DNA of 31,918 nt from positions 24,204 through 56,121 of the forward strand of contig DHUT01000063.1 in the NCBI GenBank assembly GCA_002409285.1, in the 5' to 3' direction. The translations under genes and the position numbers were made by a program. Below, piece by piece: positions 7,352-14,613 of this stretch (positions are counted from its first letter, which is position 1; each line of letters begins with the position of its first letter). Under the pieces are notes generated by a model. It made no database searches. It was not told where the DNA came from and worked only from the letters and a program-made list of their open reading frames with translations. The stretch comes from Firmicutes bacterium UBA5227 (GTDB lineage: Bacteria > Bacillota > Clostridia > Tissierellales > Sedimentibacteraceae).

Positions 7352-9289
7352 CTATTGCGCCAATTCTTCAATATTGTCCAAATCAATGGAATATGCTTTT
7401 ATTTTCCTGTATATTGTAGCCTTGCTGATATTCAAATCTCTTGCCGCCTTCAAAACATTCTTTTTATTTAAGGACAGTGCCTGTACTATACTTTCTCTTT
7501 CTATATCCTTTAGATTTAATGATATTATTTCTTTAGTTCCCTTTGAAGCATTGCTTGCAGGAAGTGCTACATTTCTTATCACTTCTCCTTCTGTCATATA
7601 GTAGGCTCTTTGTATTATGTTTTTCAATTCTCTGACATTTCCGGTCCACTCATACTCCATTAGCTTATATTCAAATGCTTCACTGAAGACTTTAGCCTTG
7701 TTTATTCCCTTGTTTTCATTATTCAGACCCTTAAGAAAATAGCCGGCAAGCTCCAGAATATCTTCTTTTCTGTCTCTTAAAGGAGGTATTCTCAAATTTA
7801 TGACATTAAGCCTGAAGTATAAATCCTGTCTGAATGAACCCTTTGTTATCTCATCAAGTAAATTTCTGTTGGTTGCGGAAATAACCCGGACGTCTAAATC
7901 TTTTTCATAGGTTCCGCCGATTCTTACTATTTTATTATTATCCAGCACTCTCAAAAGCTTTGGCTGAACCTCCAGAGGTATTTCGCCAATTTCATCCAGA
8001 AAAATAGTTCCGCCCCTTGCAAGCTCAAATTTTCCCGGTCTTCCGCCCTTCATTGCACCTGTAAAGGAACCGCTTTCGTAACCGAACAGCTCGCTTTCAA
8101 ATAATTCTTTCGGAATTGCAGAGCAGTTTATAGCTATGAAGGGACCATTTTTCCGCGTGCTTTCATTATGTATGGACTGAGCATACAGTTCCTTTCCAAC
8201 ACCGCTTTCACCTTCTATTAAAACCGAGCAGTTAGTTTTGGAAACTTTCTTTGCCATATTGATAATTTCCTGCATTTTATCATTCACGGTTATAATGCTG
8301 TCAAAAGTATAGTTTGCTTTGAATCCCGCCAATTTGCTGACTTCCTTTATGACCTGCTTAGCCTCTTTCATTAATATAACTGCACCCGTAACCACATTTC
8401 CTTCTATTAATGGAGAAATATTTAAAGAACACTCAATTTTTTTGTTATCAACGGAAATAGTTAAATCCGAAAAGCTCAGCTTATTCTTTTGTACAAAAAT
8501 ATTTTTTTCAATTTCCACACCTCCGAATATTCTGCCGATATCAATGTTAAATACATCGCTTTCCTTCATATGGAAAAGCTCCGGTATTCTGTCGTTAATC
8601 TTTACTATTTTCAGCTTATTGTCAATAACCATAATACCGTCAAGCAGTGAATTGAAGGTGGTATCCACAAGATTGTAGGATTCTGAAATAACAAGCTGCT
8701 TTTCAATACAATTTGCACTGGATGCAGCTATGCCTAATGTGTGGGTTTGCACATCCTCCGCACGTCCGGATATATCAAAAGACCCTATTATTTCTCCCTT
8801 ACTGTTATGTATGGGGGCTGCAGAGCAAGTCCATTTATGATGATATTCGCAGTAATGTTCAGCCCCTATTACCTGAATAGGCTTATTTATTGCAAGACAT
8901 GTTCCTATTGCATTTGTACCCACGCTTTTTTCATCCCACAAGGAGCCTGTGACAAAGTTCAGGCTGCTGTGAATGTCCATAATATCCTTGTTAATAATTA
9001 AATCGATAATTATACCGTTTTCATCTGTTAATACTACGCTGTGGCTTGTATTTTTAACCATCTCAAACACATTTTCCATTATAGGTCTTGAAAGCTCAAT
9101 CAGTTCCTGCCGCTTTAAAATACTTTCTTTAAGAACTGATTCTCTTGCTGTTGTACCATAGCCTGCCATGTGATTCACTTTCATTTTTCTGCATCTTTCC
9201 CACGAATCCAATATATCCTGATTTATCTCCTTTGAAACTGTACCATCGTTTACATATGCTTGCCATAATTCTTTAATTTCACTTAACAC
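7352..9289 (-). CDS. acoR: Sigma-54-dependent transcriptional activator, AcoR type
   Basis: This enhancer-binding protein of about 645 residues opens RpoN promoters by ATP hydrolysis. In order it has an N-terminal GAF-type sensor region (about residues 50-190, containing SLWDEKSVGTNAIGTCLA as in AcoR), a PAS-like domain (about 200-310), an AAA+ domain (Walker A GESGVGKE; the sigma-54 contact loop reads GSFTGA instead of GAFTGA; Walker B GGTIFLDEIG) and a C-terminal Fis-type helix-turn-helix (NVLKAARDLNISKATIYRKI). I choose the GTG at 9289 (VLSEIKELWQAYV), five bases after GGGGTG, over the TTG 21 codons upstream that lacks a site. It lies upstream of, and in the same direction as, the aco operon and very probably activates it. 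The effector is presumably acetoin, by analogy. Confidence 0.9.
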   Translation of the reverse strand: MLSEIKELWQAYVNDGTVSKEINQDILDSWERCRKMKVNHMAGYGTTARESVLKESILKRQELIELSRPIMENVFEMVKNTSHSVVLTDENGIIIDLIINKDIMDIHSSLNFVTGSLWDEKSVGTNAIGTCLAINKPIQVIGAEHYCEYHHKWTCSAAPIHNSKGEIIGSFDISGRAEDVQTHTLGIAASSANCIEKQLVISESYNLVDTTFNSLLDGIMVIDNKLKIVKINDRIPELFHMKESDVFNIDIGRIFGGVEIEKNIFVQKNKLSFSDLTISVDNKKIECSLNISPLIEGNVVTGAVILMKEAKQVIKEVSKLAGFKANYTFDSIITVNDKMQEIINMAKKVSKTNCSVLIEGESGVGKELYAQSIHNESTRKNGPFIAINCSAIPKELFESELFGYESGSFTGAMKGGRPGKFELARGGTIFLDEIGEIPLEVQPKLLRVLDNNKIVRIGGTYEKDLDVRVISATNRNLLDEITKGSFRQDLYFRLNVINLRIPPLRDRKEDILELAGYFLKGLNNENKGINKAKVFSEAFEYKLMEYEWTGNVRELKNIIQRAYYMTEGEVIRNVALPASNASKGTKEIISLNLKDIERESIVQALSLNKKNVLKAARDLNISKATIYRKIKAYSIDLDNIEELAQ

Positions 9290-9333
9290 TACATCACCCC
9301 ATAATTTTTTATTACCTGCATTATGTCTTTTAT

Positions 9334-9342
9334 ATTCTATCA
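9334..9342 (-). promoter_or_regulatory. Candidate extended -10 promoter of acoR
   Basis: The minus strand carries TGATAGAAT, an extended -10 (TGnTAGAAT), about 45 bases upstream of the acoR GTG start. No good -35 is seen at 17 bases, which is tolerable for an extended -10 promoter. Confidence 0.4.
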
Positions 9343-9347
9343 TAGGA

Positions 9348-9361
9348 AGCAAATGTTTGCA
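9348..9361 (-). promoter_or_regulatory. cre-like (CcpA) site over the acoR promoter
   Basis: The minus strand reads TGCAAACATTTGCT, which contains the perfect dyad GCAAA-CA-TTTGC. It fits the cre consensus TGWAANCGNTNWCA with about three mismatches, including CA in place of the central CG. It lies just upstream of the candidate -10 of acoR. Catabolite repression of acoR by CcpA is known in Bacillus subtilis; here it is inference. Confidence 0.35.
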
Positions 9362-9402
9362 TTATTTAATCTGAAAATTTTATGCAACTGATTTCTTACA
9401 CT

Positions 9403-9441
9403 AAAAAAGAGAACACGAATTATTAATCGATGTTCTCTTTT
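9403..9441 (-). terminator. Intrinsic terminator of the hyp-hydrogenase operon
   Basis: An 11-base perfect stem, AAAAGAGAACA (9405-9415) with TGTTCTCTTTT (9431-9441), is followed by a T-run on the minus strand. It sits 18 bases after the stop codon of the maturation protease gene. Confidence 0.8.
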
Positions 9442-9458
9442 CAAAACATACTACTTGC

Positions 9459-9947
9459 TTATTTTTTGCTAAATACTTCATTAAACATATCTGCCAATTT
9501 GTCAACAGCTTCAGTTACCTCTTGACACATACTAAAGCCTTGTTCTGTATTTTCAGGCTGAATTCCGATACACATAACCCGGCAATTTAGTTCAAGTTCA
9601 AGATATTTAAGCATAATCGGCAGAGGAAGCATGTGCGTAGAAAAAGACAAGCCGCCTATTTCATCAGATTCCAGTAATCTAATCTCTCCCGGAGAAGCAC
9701 CCATATGGGCAGCATCAACAATTATCAGTTCATCCGGTTTAAAGTCCTTGATAACGCCGGTGAAATTTTCCGGAGCAGTTCCTCCTACTATGAAAATTAC
9801 ATTCTCCCGATTTATTGATTTACGAAGTTTTTCAATCAGGCGCATTCCTGCAGCGTCATCATTTCTTAATTCTGAACCCACTCCCATGACTGCAATTCTC
9901 TTGTCCTGAGAAAGTACAGAATTTAGACAGCAAGGAAGTTCTTTCAT
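9459..9947 (-). CDS. hycI: [NiFe] hydrogenase maturation endopeptidase, HycI/HyaD family
   Basis: This 162-residue endopeptidase removes the C-terminal tail of the hydrogenase large subunit once nickel is inserted. The N-terminal GVGSELRNDDAAG is the family GxGNxLxxDDxxG motif, with the nickel-sensing acidic residue. VDAAHMG near residue 87 carries the second ligand region and STHMLPLPIML the conserved histidine. Its ATG overlaps the ferredoxin-like gene by four bases, so it is part of the hydrogenase operon and its last gene. Its substrate should be the large subunit at 11265-12476, which has a 38-residue tail after its second CxxC. The family is sure; HycI is used as a type name and not as proof of orthology. 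Confidence 0.88.
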   Translation of the reverse strand: MKELPCCLNSVLSQDKRIAVMGVGSELRNDDAAGMRLIEKLRKSINRENVIFIVGGTAPENFTGVIKDFKPDELIIVDAAHMGASPGEIRLLESDEIGGLSFSTHMLPLPIMLKYLELELNCRVMCIGIQPENTEQGFSMCQEVTEAVDKLADMFNEVFSKK

Positions 9948-10309
9948 AGCTCCACCGTCAGATCTTCCTTGTTAAGGCTGGCAAAATCCACGTCCTGTGA
10001 AAAAGTGAGACTTCCTTTATTACATGAGTCCACACACTGACAGCAGAAAATACAGTGACCGACATTTAAGACAGCCTTCATTTTCTTTTCCTCTTTAGTT
10101 CCTTCATTGATGATAGTTATGGCACCTGTGGGGCAATCTTTCATACAAAGTCTGCAATTTATACATTTTGAAGGGTCGTACTGAAGCCTGCCTCTATATC
10201 CTCTTTCAACCTTTATCGTTCCCTTACCCGCATAAGATGTGGTGGCAGGATCTTTAAACAAGTTTTTCAACGCATCCCTGGCTATTTTCCCCGGACCTTT
10301 CTTTTCCAT
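9944..10309 (-). CDS. NuoI-like 2x[4Fe-4S] electron-transfer subunit of the hydrogenase
   Basis: This 121-residue peripheral subunit resembles NuoI and EchF. Two ferredoxin motifs are visible, CINCRLCMKDCP and CIFCCQCVDSCN, each able to bind one [4Fe-4S] cluster. It would pass electrons from a soluble ferredoxin to the small subunit. I choose the ATG at 10309 (MEKKGPGKIARDAL). The upstream TTG frame reads through the AGGAGG ribosome site, although the spacing to ATG is a little long at 11 bases. It starts one base after the NuoH-like stop and overlaps the protease gene. The family is confident. The physiological electron donor is inferred from the lack of NuoEFG-type subunits in the window. 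Confidence 0.88.
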   Translation of the reverse strand: MEKKGPGKIARDALKNLFKDPATTSYAGKGTIKVERGYRGRLQYDPSKCINCRLCMKDCPTGAITIINEGTKEEKKMKAVLNVGHCIFCCQCVDSCNKGSLTFSQDVDFASLNKEDLTVEL

Positions 10310-10310
10310 A

Positions 10311-11246
10311 CTATAATACACCTCCTGCAATAATATTTATTATAAGCTGTGCAAAGGCCACCGGCGACAAATACTTCCAGCAGAAACGCACAGTGCTGTT
10401 AATTTCAAGTCTTGCCATTGTAGCTCTCATAAGCACAAGAATAAAGAGAGTCAATAATGTCTTTACAAAATACAAAATAAAGTCAACCCATGCTATTCCG
10501 GTAAAAAACGGAAGAAATATCGCCGAATAAAATGATATTACCAGCACAAGTTCACAATGCACTGCCAATTTAAACATGGCTAAAAGCTTTCCGCCATATT
10601 CAACAAGTACTCCTGAAACAATTTCAGTTTCAGCTTCAGGTGTATCAAAAGGAGCACGCTCAAGCTTACACTGAATTGAAATAATTCCTACAACTAATGC
10701 AGGTATGTTAATTAAAGCATGCATAGGATGTGCCGCATAATAAGCCGCCATTTCGGTAATTGACCAGGTATCTGCAATCAGAGCAGGTGCAAGAATGGAC
10801 ATAAACAGGGGAACTTCATAAGCAAACATCTGAGTTAAAACACGTGTAGCCCCTATTGTGGCATATGCATTCCTTGAATACCATCCTGCCAGAAAACTTG
10901 TCAAAGGTACCATTGTAAGAAAGTACAGTACTATAACTATGTCTCCGCTAAAAGAGGAGGTAGCTTTTAAACCGTATATCGGAATGTAAGTGAATGCTGT
11001 TGCTACAGAAGCCAAAGCAATCAGCGGTAAAAGCCTGAACATCAGCGGATTAGCATCTTCGGGAATAATTTCACTTTTTCCCATAAGCTTAAAAAAATCC
11101 GCCATAGGCTGGTACCAGGGAGGTCCAACTCGGTTTTGCATACGTGCATATATTTTACGATCTAAATATTCCACCAGGAAGCTGTATGCGCTCATAAACA
11201 AAAAACCCGGGAAAATAAATACTTTTAATAACATTTCCAAAACCAT
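10311..11246 (-). CDS. NuoH-like membrane subunit of energy-converting hydrogenase
   Basis: This integral membrane protein of 311 residues and about eight helices is homologous to NuoH, HycD and EchB. It joins the hydrophilic hydrogenase module to the ion-pumping arm. Typical signatures are RMQNRVGPPWYQPMADFFKL after the first helix and ERAPFDTPEAETEIVSGVLV in the large cytoplasmic loop, with the conserved acidic cluster thought to start the proton or ion relay. Length is normal for the family. It lies 18 bases after the large-subunit gene in the operon. The subunit assignment is firm. Which ion is moved cannot be read from the sequence. Confidence 0.92.
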   Translation of the reverse strand: MVLEMLLKVFIFPGFLFMSAYSFLVEYLDRKIYARMQNRVGPPWYQPMADFFKLMGKSEIIPEDANPLMFRLLPLIALASVATAFTYIPIYGLKATSSFSGDIVIVLYFLTMVPLTSFLAGWYSRNAYATIGATRVLTQMFAYEVPLFMSILAPALIADTWSITEMAAYYAAHPMHALINIPALVVGIISIQCKLERAPFDTPEAETEIVSGVLVEYGGKLLAMFKLAVHCELVLVISFYSAIFLPFFTGIAWVDFILYFVKTLLTLFILVLMRATMARLEINSTVRFCWKYLSPVAFAQLIINIIAGGVL

Positions 11247-11264
11247 TATCTTATCCGCCTTCCG

Positions 11265-12476
11265 TTAAAGCTTTAATGCCGTTATATCAATGCCTTCTTT
11301 TTTATACCAGTCAATTGAGTACTGCCTTAGCTGTTTCCAGTCCATAACATTAATATTATCACCGCTGTTAACAACAATAGCACGATCTGTACAGGAATAA
11401 CATGGGTCTATTGCAGCTATTGTAATAGGTACATCCGCCAGCCTACCGCTCTTCAGCATGTGCTGAACCCCATGCCAATTAGCTTCTGTAGGAGCCTTGA
11501 CACGAACCCTGTCAGGCATATCCGTTCCGTTGGAACGTACAAAATGTATATTTTCTCCCCTGGGTGCCTCAACACGAGTCAAAATTTCTCCTGCCGGTAT
11601 CCTCCTGGGTACCTTTACCGCAATATCTCCCCCAGGCATATTTTTAATGGCATATCGTATTATTTTAACACTTTCCTGCATCTCCAAAATACGAACCACC
11701 GTTCGTCCGTAAACATCTGCACGGTCATCTGTAATTAATTTAACCGGTATTTCCTTATATGCTCCGTAGGGTTCAGCCACACGAATATCATAGCCAATAC
11801 CTGCAGCCTTAGCAACAGGACCAACAGCACCAAAGTTAAGAGCATCCTCGTGAGATAGCATTCCTACACCCTTAAGCCTTGAAACAAGAGTAGTTTCAGT
11901 CAGGGCTATCTCCATATAACGTTTTAAATGTTCATCTAATTCATCTATTGTTTTAATAATATCAGAGCTTGTTGTTTCATCAAACTCTCTTCTTACTCCT
12001 CCAAATGTATTTACACCGTAATTGATTCGGTTTCCGCCGTAAGAAGCCATAAGGTCCAGAATTTTTTCACGATCTCTCCAGGTATACATGAACATGGTGT
12101 CATAGCCTATTTCATGGCAGGCAGTGCCAAGCCACAGAAGGTGGCTGTGCAGTCGCTCCAGTTCTGCAACTATAACTCTTATATATTCTGCACGCATAGG
12201 CACTTTTACACCTGTCAGCTCTTCTATTGCCATGCAGAATGCTGTGCTGTGAGCATGAGAGCAAATTCCGCAGACACGTTCTATAATATATAAATCCTGT
12301 ATATACGTCCTGCTTTCACATGCCTTTTCAAGGCCTCTATGATTGTAACCCACGCCTATAACCGCATTTACAACTTTTTCACCTTCAAGGGTAATTGTAA
12401 ATGTTGCAGGTTCATCCAGTGAAGGATGCTGCGGTCCTATGGGAATAACAACTTTATTTTTATCTGTTTCACTCAT
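11265..12476 (-). CDS. Group 4 [NiFe] hydrogenase large (catalytic) subunit, NuoD/HycE/EchE-like
   Basis: This 403-residue catalytic subunit should reduce protons to H2 (or oxidise H2) at the Ni-Fe site. The N-terminal motif RVCGICSHAHSTAFC and the C-terminal DPCYSCTDR keep all four cysteine ligands, which true complex I NuoD proteins have lost. GPQHPSLDEP and NHRGLEK are shared with NuoD. After DPCYSCTDR there is a tail of about 38 residues, matching substrates that are cut by HycI-type proteases. I choose the ATG at 12476 (MSETDKNKVVIPIG), six bases after AGGAGG. It overlaps the NuoC-like gene by eight bases. It is certainly a group 4 hydrogenase; the exact subgroup (4d to 4g, Ech or Mbh relatives) needs a tree. 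Confidence 0.95.
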   Translation of the reverse strand: MSETDKNKVVIPIGPQHPSLDEPATFTITLEGEKVVNAVIGVGYNHRGLEKACESRTYIQDLYIIERVCGICSHAHSTAFCMAIEELTGVKVPMRAEYIRVIVAELERLHSHLLWLGTACHEIGYDTMFMYTWRDREKILDLMASYGGNRINYGVNTFGGVRREFDETTSSDIIKTIDELDEHLKRYMEIALTETTLVSRLKGVGMLSHEDALNFGAVGPVAKAAGIGYDIRVAEPYGAYKEIPVKLITDDRADVYGRTVVRILEMQESVKIIRYAIKNMPGGDIAVKVPRRIPAGEILTRVEAPRGENIHFVRSNGTDMPDRVRVKAPTEANWHGVQHMLKSGRLADVPITIAAIDPCYSCTDRAIVVNSGDNINVMDWKQLRQYSIDWYKKEGIDITALKL

Positions 12477-12978
12477 TTTCTGCCTCCTTTTCCTGTGGCG
12501 GTTCATAAGTCATGGTATCCTTATTAAGGTACTTTGGATTCCATTCTTTACGCATAGGATAGTTTCCTTTTGGCCAGTTGTCGGGAAGGGGATACGAAGG
12601 ACCTTCGGGGAGCCCCTCCACAACAGCTCCGAACAGATCTACAAGCTCCCTTTCATGAAGAACTATGGATGGATACAGCTTACATATGCTGTTTATCACC
12701 GGATTGGACTTCGGAGCTATTTCCCTTAATATCAACAGTATGTTATCACTTCCGGAAACAATGTAGAGGAAACCAAGGTTGTCACCTTCATCTGTTCCAA
12801 TCACATGGTGTGAACGGTAAAAGCCCATTTCATCATGAACAAATGCAATAACTTGTTCAAATTCCTCTTTTGACAGCTCCTTTGTAAATATTCGTTTTTC
12901 TTTCTGTACATAAATTCTGTCCTGCAGAAATGGAAATCTGTCACAGAGTTCCTTTACAATTTCTTCTTCACGACTCAT
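12469..12978 (-). CDS. NuoC-like (30 kDa) hydrogenase subunit
   Basis: This 169-residue hydrophilic subunit matches the complex I 30 kDa (NuoC) and EchD family. HERELVDLFGAVVEGLPEGP is the family signature, and the following YPLPDNWPKGNYPMRKEW is the conserved C-terminal loop that packs on the large subunit. No metal-binding motif is expected and none is seen. It overlaps the small-subunit gene by four bases and the large-subunit gene by eight, so the B-C-D trio is tightly coupled. Its role is structural, in the hydrogenase peripheral arm on the cytoplasmic side. Confidence 0.9.
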   Translation of the reverse strand: MSREEEIVKELCDRFPFLQDRIYVQKEKRIFTKELSKEEFEQVIAFVHDEMGFYRSHHVIGTDEGDNLGFLYIVSGSDNILLILREIAPKSNPVINSICKLYPSIVLHERELVDLFGAVVEGLPEGPSYPLPDNWPKGNYPMRKEWNPKYLNKDTMTYEPPQEKEAENE

Positions 12979-13433
12979 TTCGCTCCTCCTTTATCATCCT
13001 TAAGGCTGCTGAGAAGTTTCTCCACAGCGCTGATTATTGCTTCGGGACGTACAGCACAACCTGGCAGATAAACATCTACGGGAATAACCGTATCAATCCC
13101 GCCTGTAACACAGTAGCAGCCGTCAAAAATACCGCCTGTACACGCACAGGTGCCCACTGCTATTACAAACTTCGGTTCTGCCATCTGATCGTATATCTGA
13201 ATCAGACGGTCACGGGTTTGCAGTGTTACCGCTCCGGTACATACAAGAATATCTGCCTGACGGGGAGTTCCGTGTTTCAAGACGCCCACACGCTCAAGAT
13301 CGAATCTTGGCGTCAGGGAATCCACCACCTCAATGTCACATCCGTTGCAAGCTCCGGCATTAAAATGTAATATCCATGGGGATTTACTTGTACCCCAGTC
13401 AATTGCTTTTTTTATCAGATCCAATTTATTCAC
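12975..13433 (-). CDS. NuoB-like small subunit of group 4 [NiFe] hydrogenase
   Basis: This 152-residue small subunit holds the proximal [4Fe-4S] cluster that feeds electrons to the Ni-Fe site. Cluster ligands are visible in ACNGCDIE near residue 30, GTCACTGGIF near residue 95 and LPGCAVRPEAI near residue 125. The short length, without the additional C-terminal clusters of uptake hydrogenases, is typical of group 4 enzymes and NuoB. Its ATG overlaps the stop of the NuoA-like gene by four bases. The family assignment is firm. Confidence 0.93.
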   Translation of the reverse strand: MNKLDLIKKAIDWGTSKSPWILHFNAGACNGCDIEVVDSLTPRFDLERVGVLKHGTPRQADILVCTGAVTLQTRDRLIQIYDQMAEPKFVIAVGTCACTGGIFDGCYCVTGGIDTVIPVDVYLPGCAVRPEAIISAVEKLLSSLKDDKGGAK

Positions 13434-13750
13434 CTCTTAAATGAAATCAATATTGACAGTATGCCTGCAACAACATAAACCACCGGGAGCAAGACTGCAT
13501 CCGAAGGAGCCGTTGCAACAACAAGAATCAAAACATGCACAACAGTAAACACAAAAGCATACGGGAAAAAATGGCTGTAGTCAGGATTAACGTAATTTTC
13601 CACATCCCTTTGACCGCATGCGTATGGCTCGTAGGTATGTTCGCCTGCCTTACCGTCTGCCGAATACTTCGAAAACCATTTATACATTAAAGCAAAACCC
13701 ATAAGGAACAATGCAAATATAATCGGAGGAGAATATAAAACTTCCTTCAT
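13430..13750 (-). CDS. NuoA-like three-helix membrane subunit
   Basis: This 106-residue protein has three predicted membrane helices (about residues 8-24, 61-80 and 85-103). Between the first two it has the motif YEPYACGQRD, which resembles the YECG loop of NuoA (complex I subunit 3). In complex I this loop moves near the quinone and ion-coupling junction. It sits between the NuoK-like and NuoB-like genes, as nuoA sits beside nuoB in many complex I operons. The match is mostly on the CG motif, the topology and the position, so I call it NuoA-like with moderate confidence. An unrelated small hydrogenase membrane subunit is the alternative. Confidence 0.72.
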   Translation of the reverse strand: MKEVLYSPPIIFALFLMGFALMYKWFSKYSADGKAGEHTYEPYACGQRDVENYVNPDYSHFFPYAFVFTVVHVLILVVATAPSDAVLLPVVYVVAGILSILISFKR

Positions 13751-13756
13751 AATATC

Positions 13757-14071
13757 CTATCCTTTCAACTGAATTAAATTACGGATATCCATATTTCCGT
13801 ACTTCTTATAAAGATTCATTGTCACGCCTGCAAGTACCACCGCAACGATAACTTCTATTACTATTGCAGTAACCACATAAGACTGAGCAAGACCCATATG
13901 TCCGTTCATATAACCACCCATAATTATAAACATGGTTACAGCTTTCATGGCCACTTCTATTCCGATTATTATTTTTACCATGTGATATGTCCTGATAATA
14001 CAATAGCACCCAGCAACAATCATCATTAGACCAGCAATAAGCATTATTATTTTCAAATCAAGTATTTCCAT
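13757..14071 (-). CDS. NuoK/MnhC-like membrane subunit
   Basis: This 104-residue protein with three membrane helices belongs to the NuoK, MnhC and MbhG family. Two membrane-embedded glutamates, E39 in helix 2 (IIIGIEVAMK) and E73 in helix 3 (AIVIEVIVAVV), fit E36 and E72 of Escherichia coli NuoK, which are part of the ion pathway. It is placed after the NuoJ-like and before the NuoA-like gene. A tandem decamer with repeated AAAGG motifs lies just before its start. The function, as part of the membrane ion-translocation path, is inferred from the family. Confidence 0.88.
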   Translation of the reverse strand: MEILDLKIIMLIAGLMMIVAGCYCIIRTYHMVKIIIGIEVAMKAVTMFIIMGGYMNGHMGLAQSYVVTAIVIEVIVAVVLAGVTMNLYKKYGNMDIRNLIQLKG

Positions 14072-14083
14072 TTATTACACCAT

Positions 14084-14113
14084 CCTTTACTTACCTTTAC
14101 TTACCTTTACTTA
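14084..14113 (-). repeat. Three tandem 10-bp repeats with SD-like motifs before the NuoK-like gene
   Basis: Three exact copies of the decamer CCTTTACTTA (plus strand), which is TAAGTAAAGG in the transcript, lie at 14084-14093, 14094-14103 and 14104-14113. They begin at the last codon and stop of the NuoJ-like gene. Each copy repeats AAAGG, a Shine-Dalgarno-like core. The copy nearest the NuoK-like ATG runs into AAAGGATGG, about eight bases before the start. Confidence 0.85.
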
Positions 14114-14598
14114 AATTGACCGCTTCTGAATAAAACATCCACCGCAATTCCTCCAACCAGTATTGCGACTATCTGTCCTAAAACATCAATTTGTCTTTCG
14201 TTCCATAAAACCTCGCGAAAATCCTCCGCAATCCCAACCGCACTGCCTGTAACCGTAAAATCCGTTGTCAAAGCCACTACAACAAGTATTACTCCGGCTA
14301 CAATCAGTGTTATTGGCAGGTATGCCATACGTTTCTTATCATTATAATGTCTTTGTATCTGATCCTTCTTCATACTTGACAGGCTTATTGCACTGATAAA
14401 TATGACCGTAACAAGACCGGAGCAAACAGAAACTTCTATTACAGCTGCCCATTTAGCACCTAAGACATACATTATGATACCCAGTGTGGCACTGGCAAAT
14501 CCAAGATATATGGCCGATTTTAACAAACTGTGTGACATAACTGCCATAATACAGAATACTAACAGAAATAATAAACTGATAAATATAATTGTCTCCAT
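14107..14598 (-). CDS. NuoJ/MbhD-like membrane subunit
   Basis: This 163-residue protein has about five membrane helices and the gene position of NuoJ (complex I subunit 6) or the equivalent hydrogenase subunits. The third helix, AAVIEVSVCSGLVTVIFISA, matches the NuoJ helix that holds the pi-bulge and the glycine-rich ion-path segment. The helix also has a buried glutamate. In complex I this subunit links the E-channel to the antiporters. It follows the NuoM-like gene by 15 bases. Sequence similarity in this family is always low, so the call leans on topology and order. Confidence 0.78.
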   Translation of the reverse strand: METIIFISLLFLLVFCIMAVMSHSLLKSAIYLGFASATLGIIMYVLGAKWAAVIEVSVCSGLVTVIFISAISLSSMKKDQIQRHYNDKKRMAYLPITLIVAGVILVVVALTTDFTVTGSAVGIAEDFREVLWNERQIDVLGQIVAILVGGIAVDVLFRSGQFK

Positions 14599-14613
14599 GT
14601 GTCCACTCCTTTC

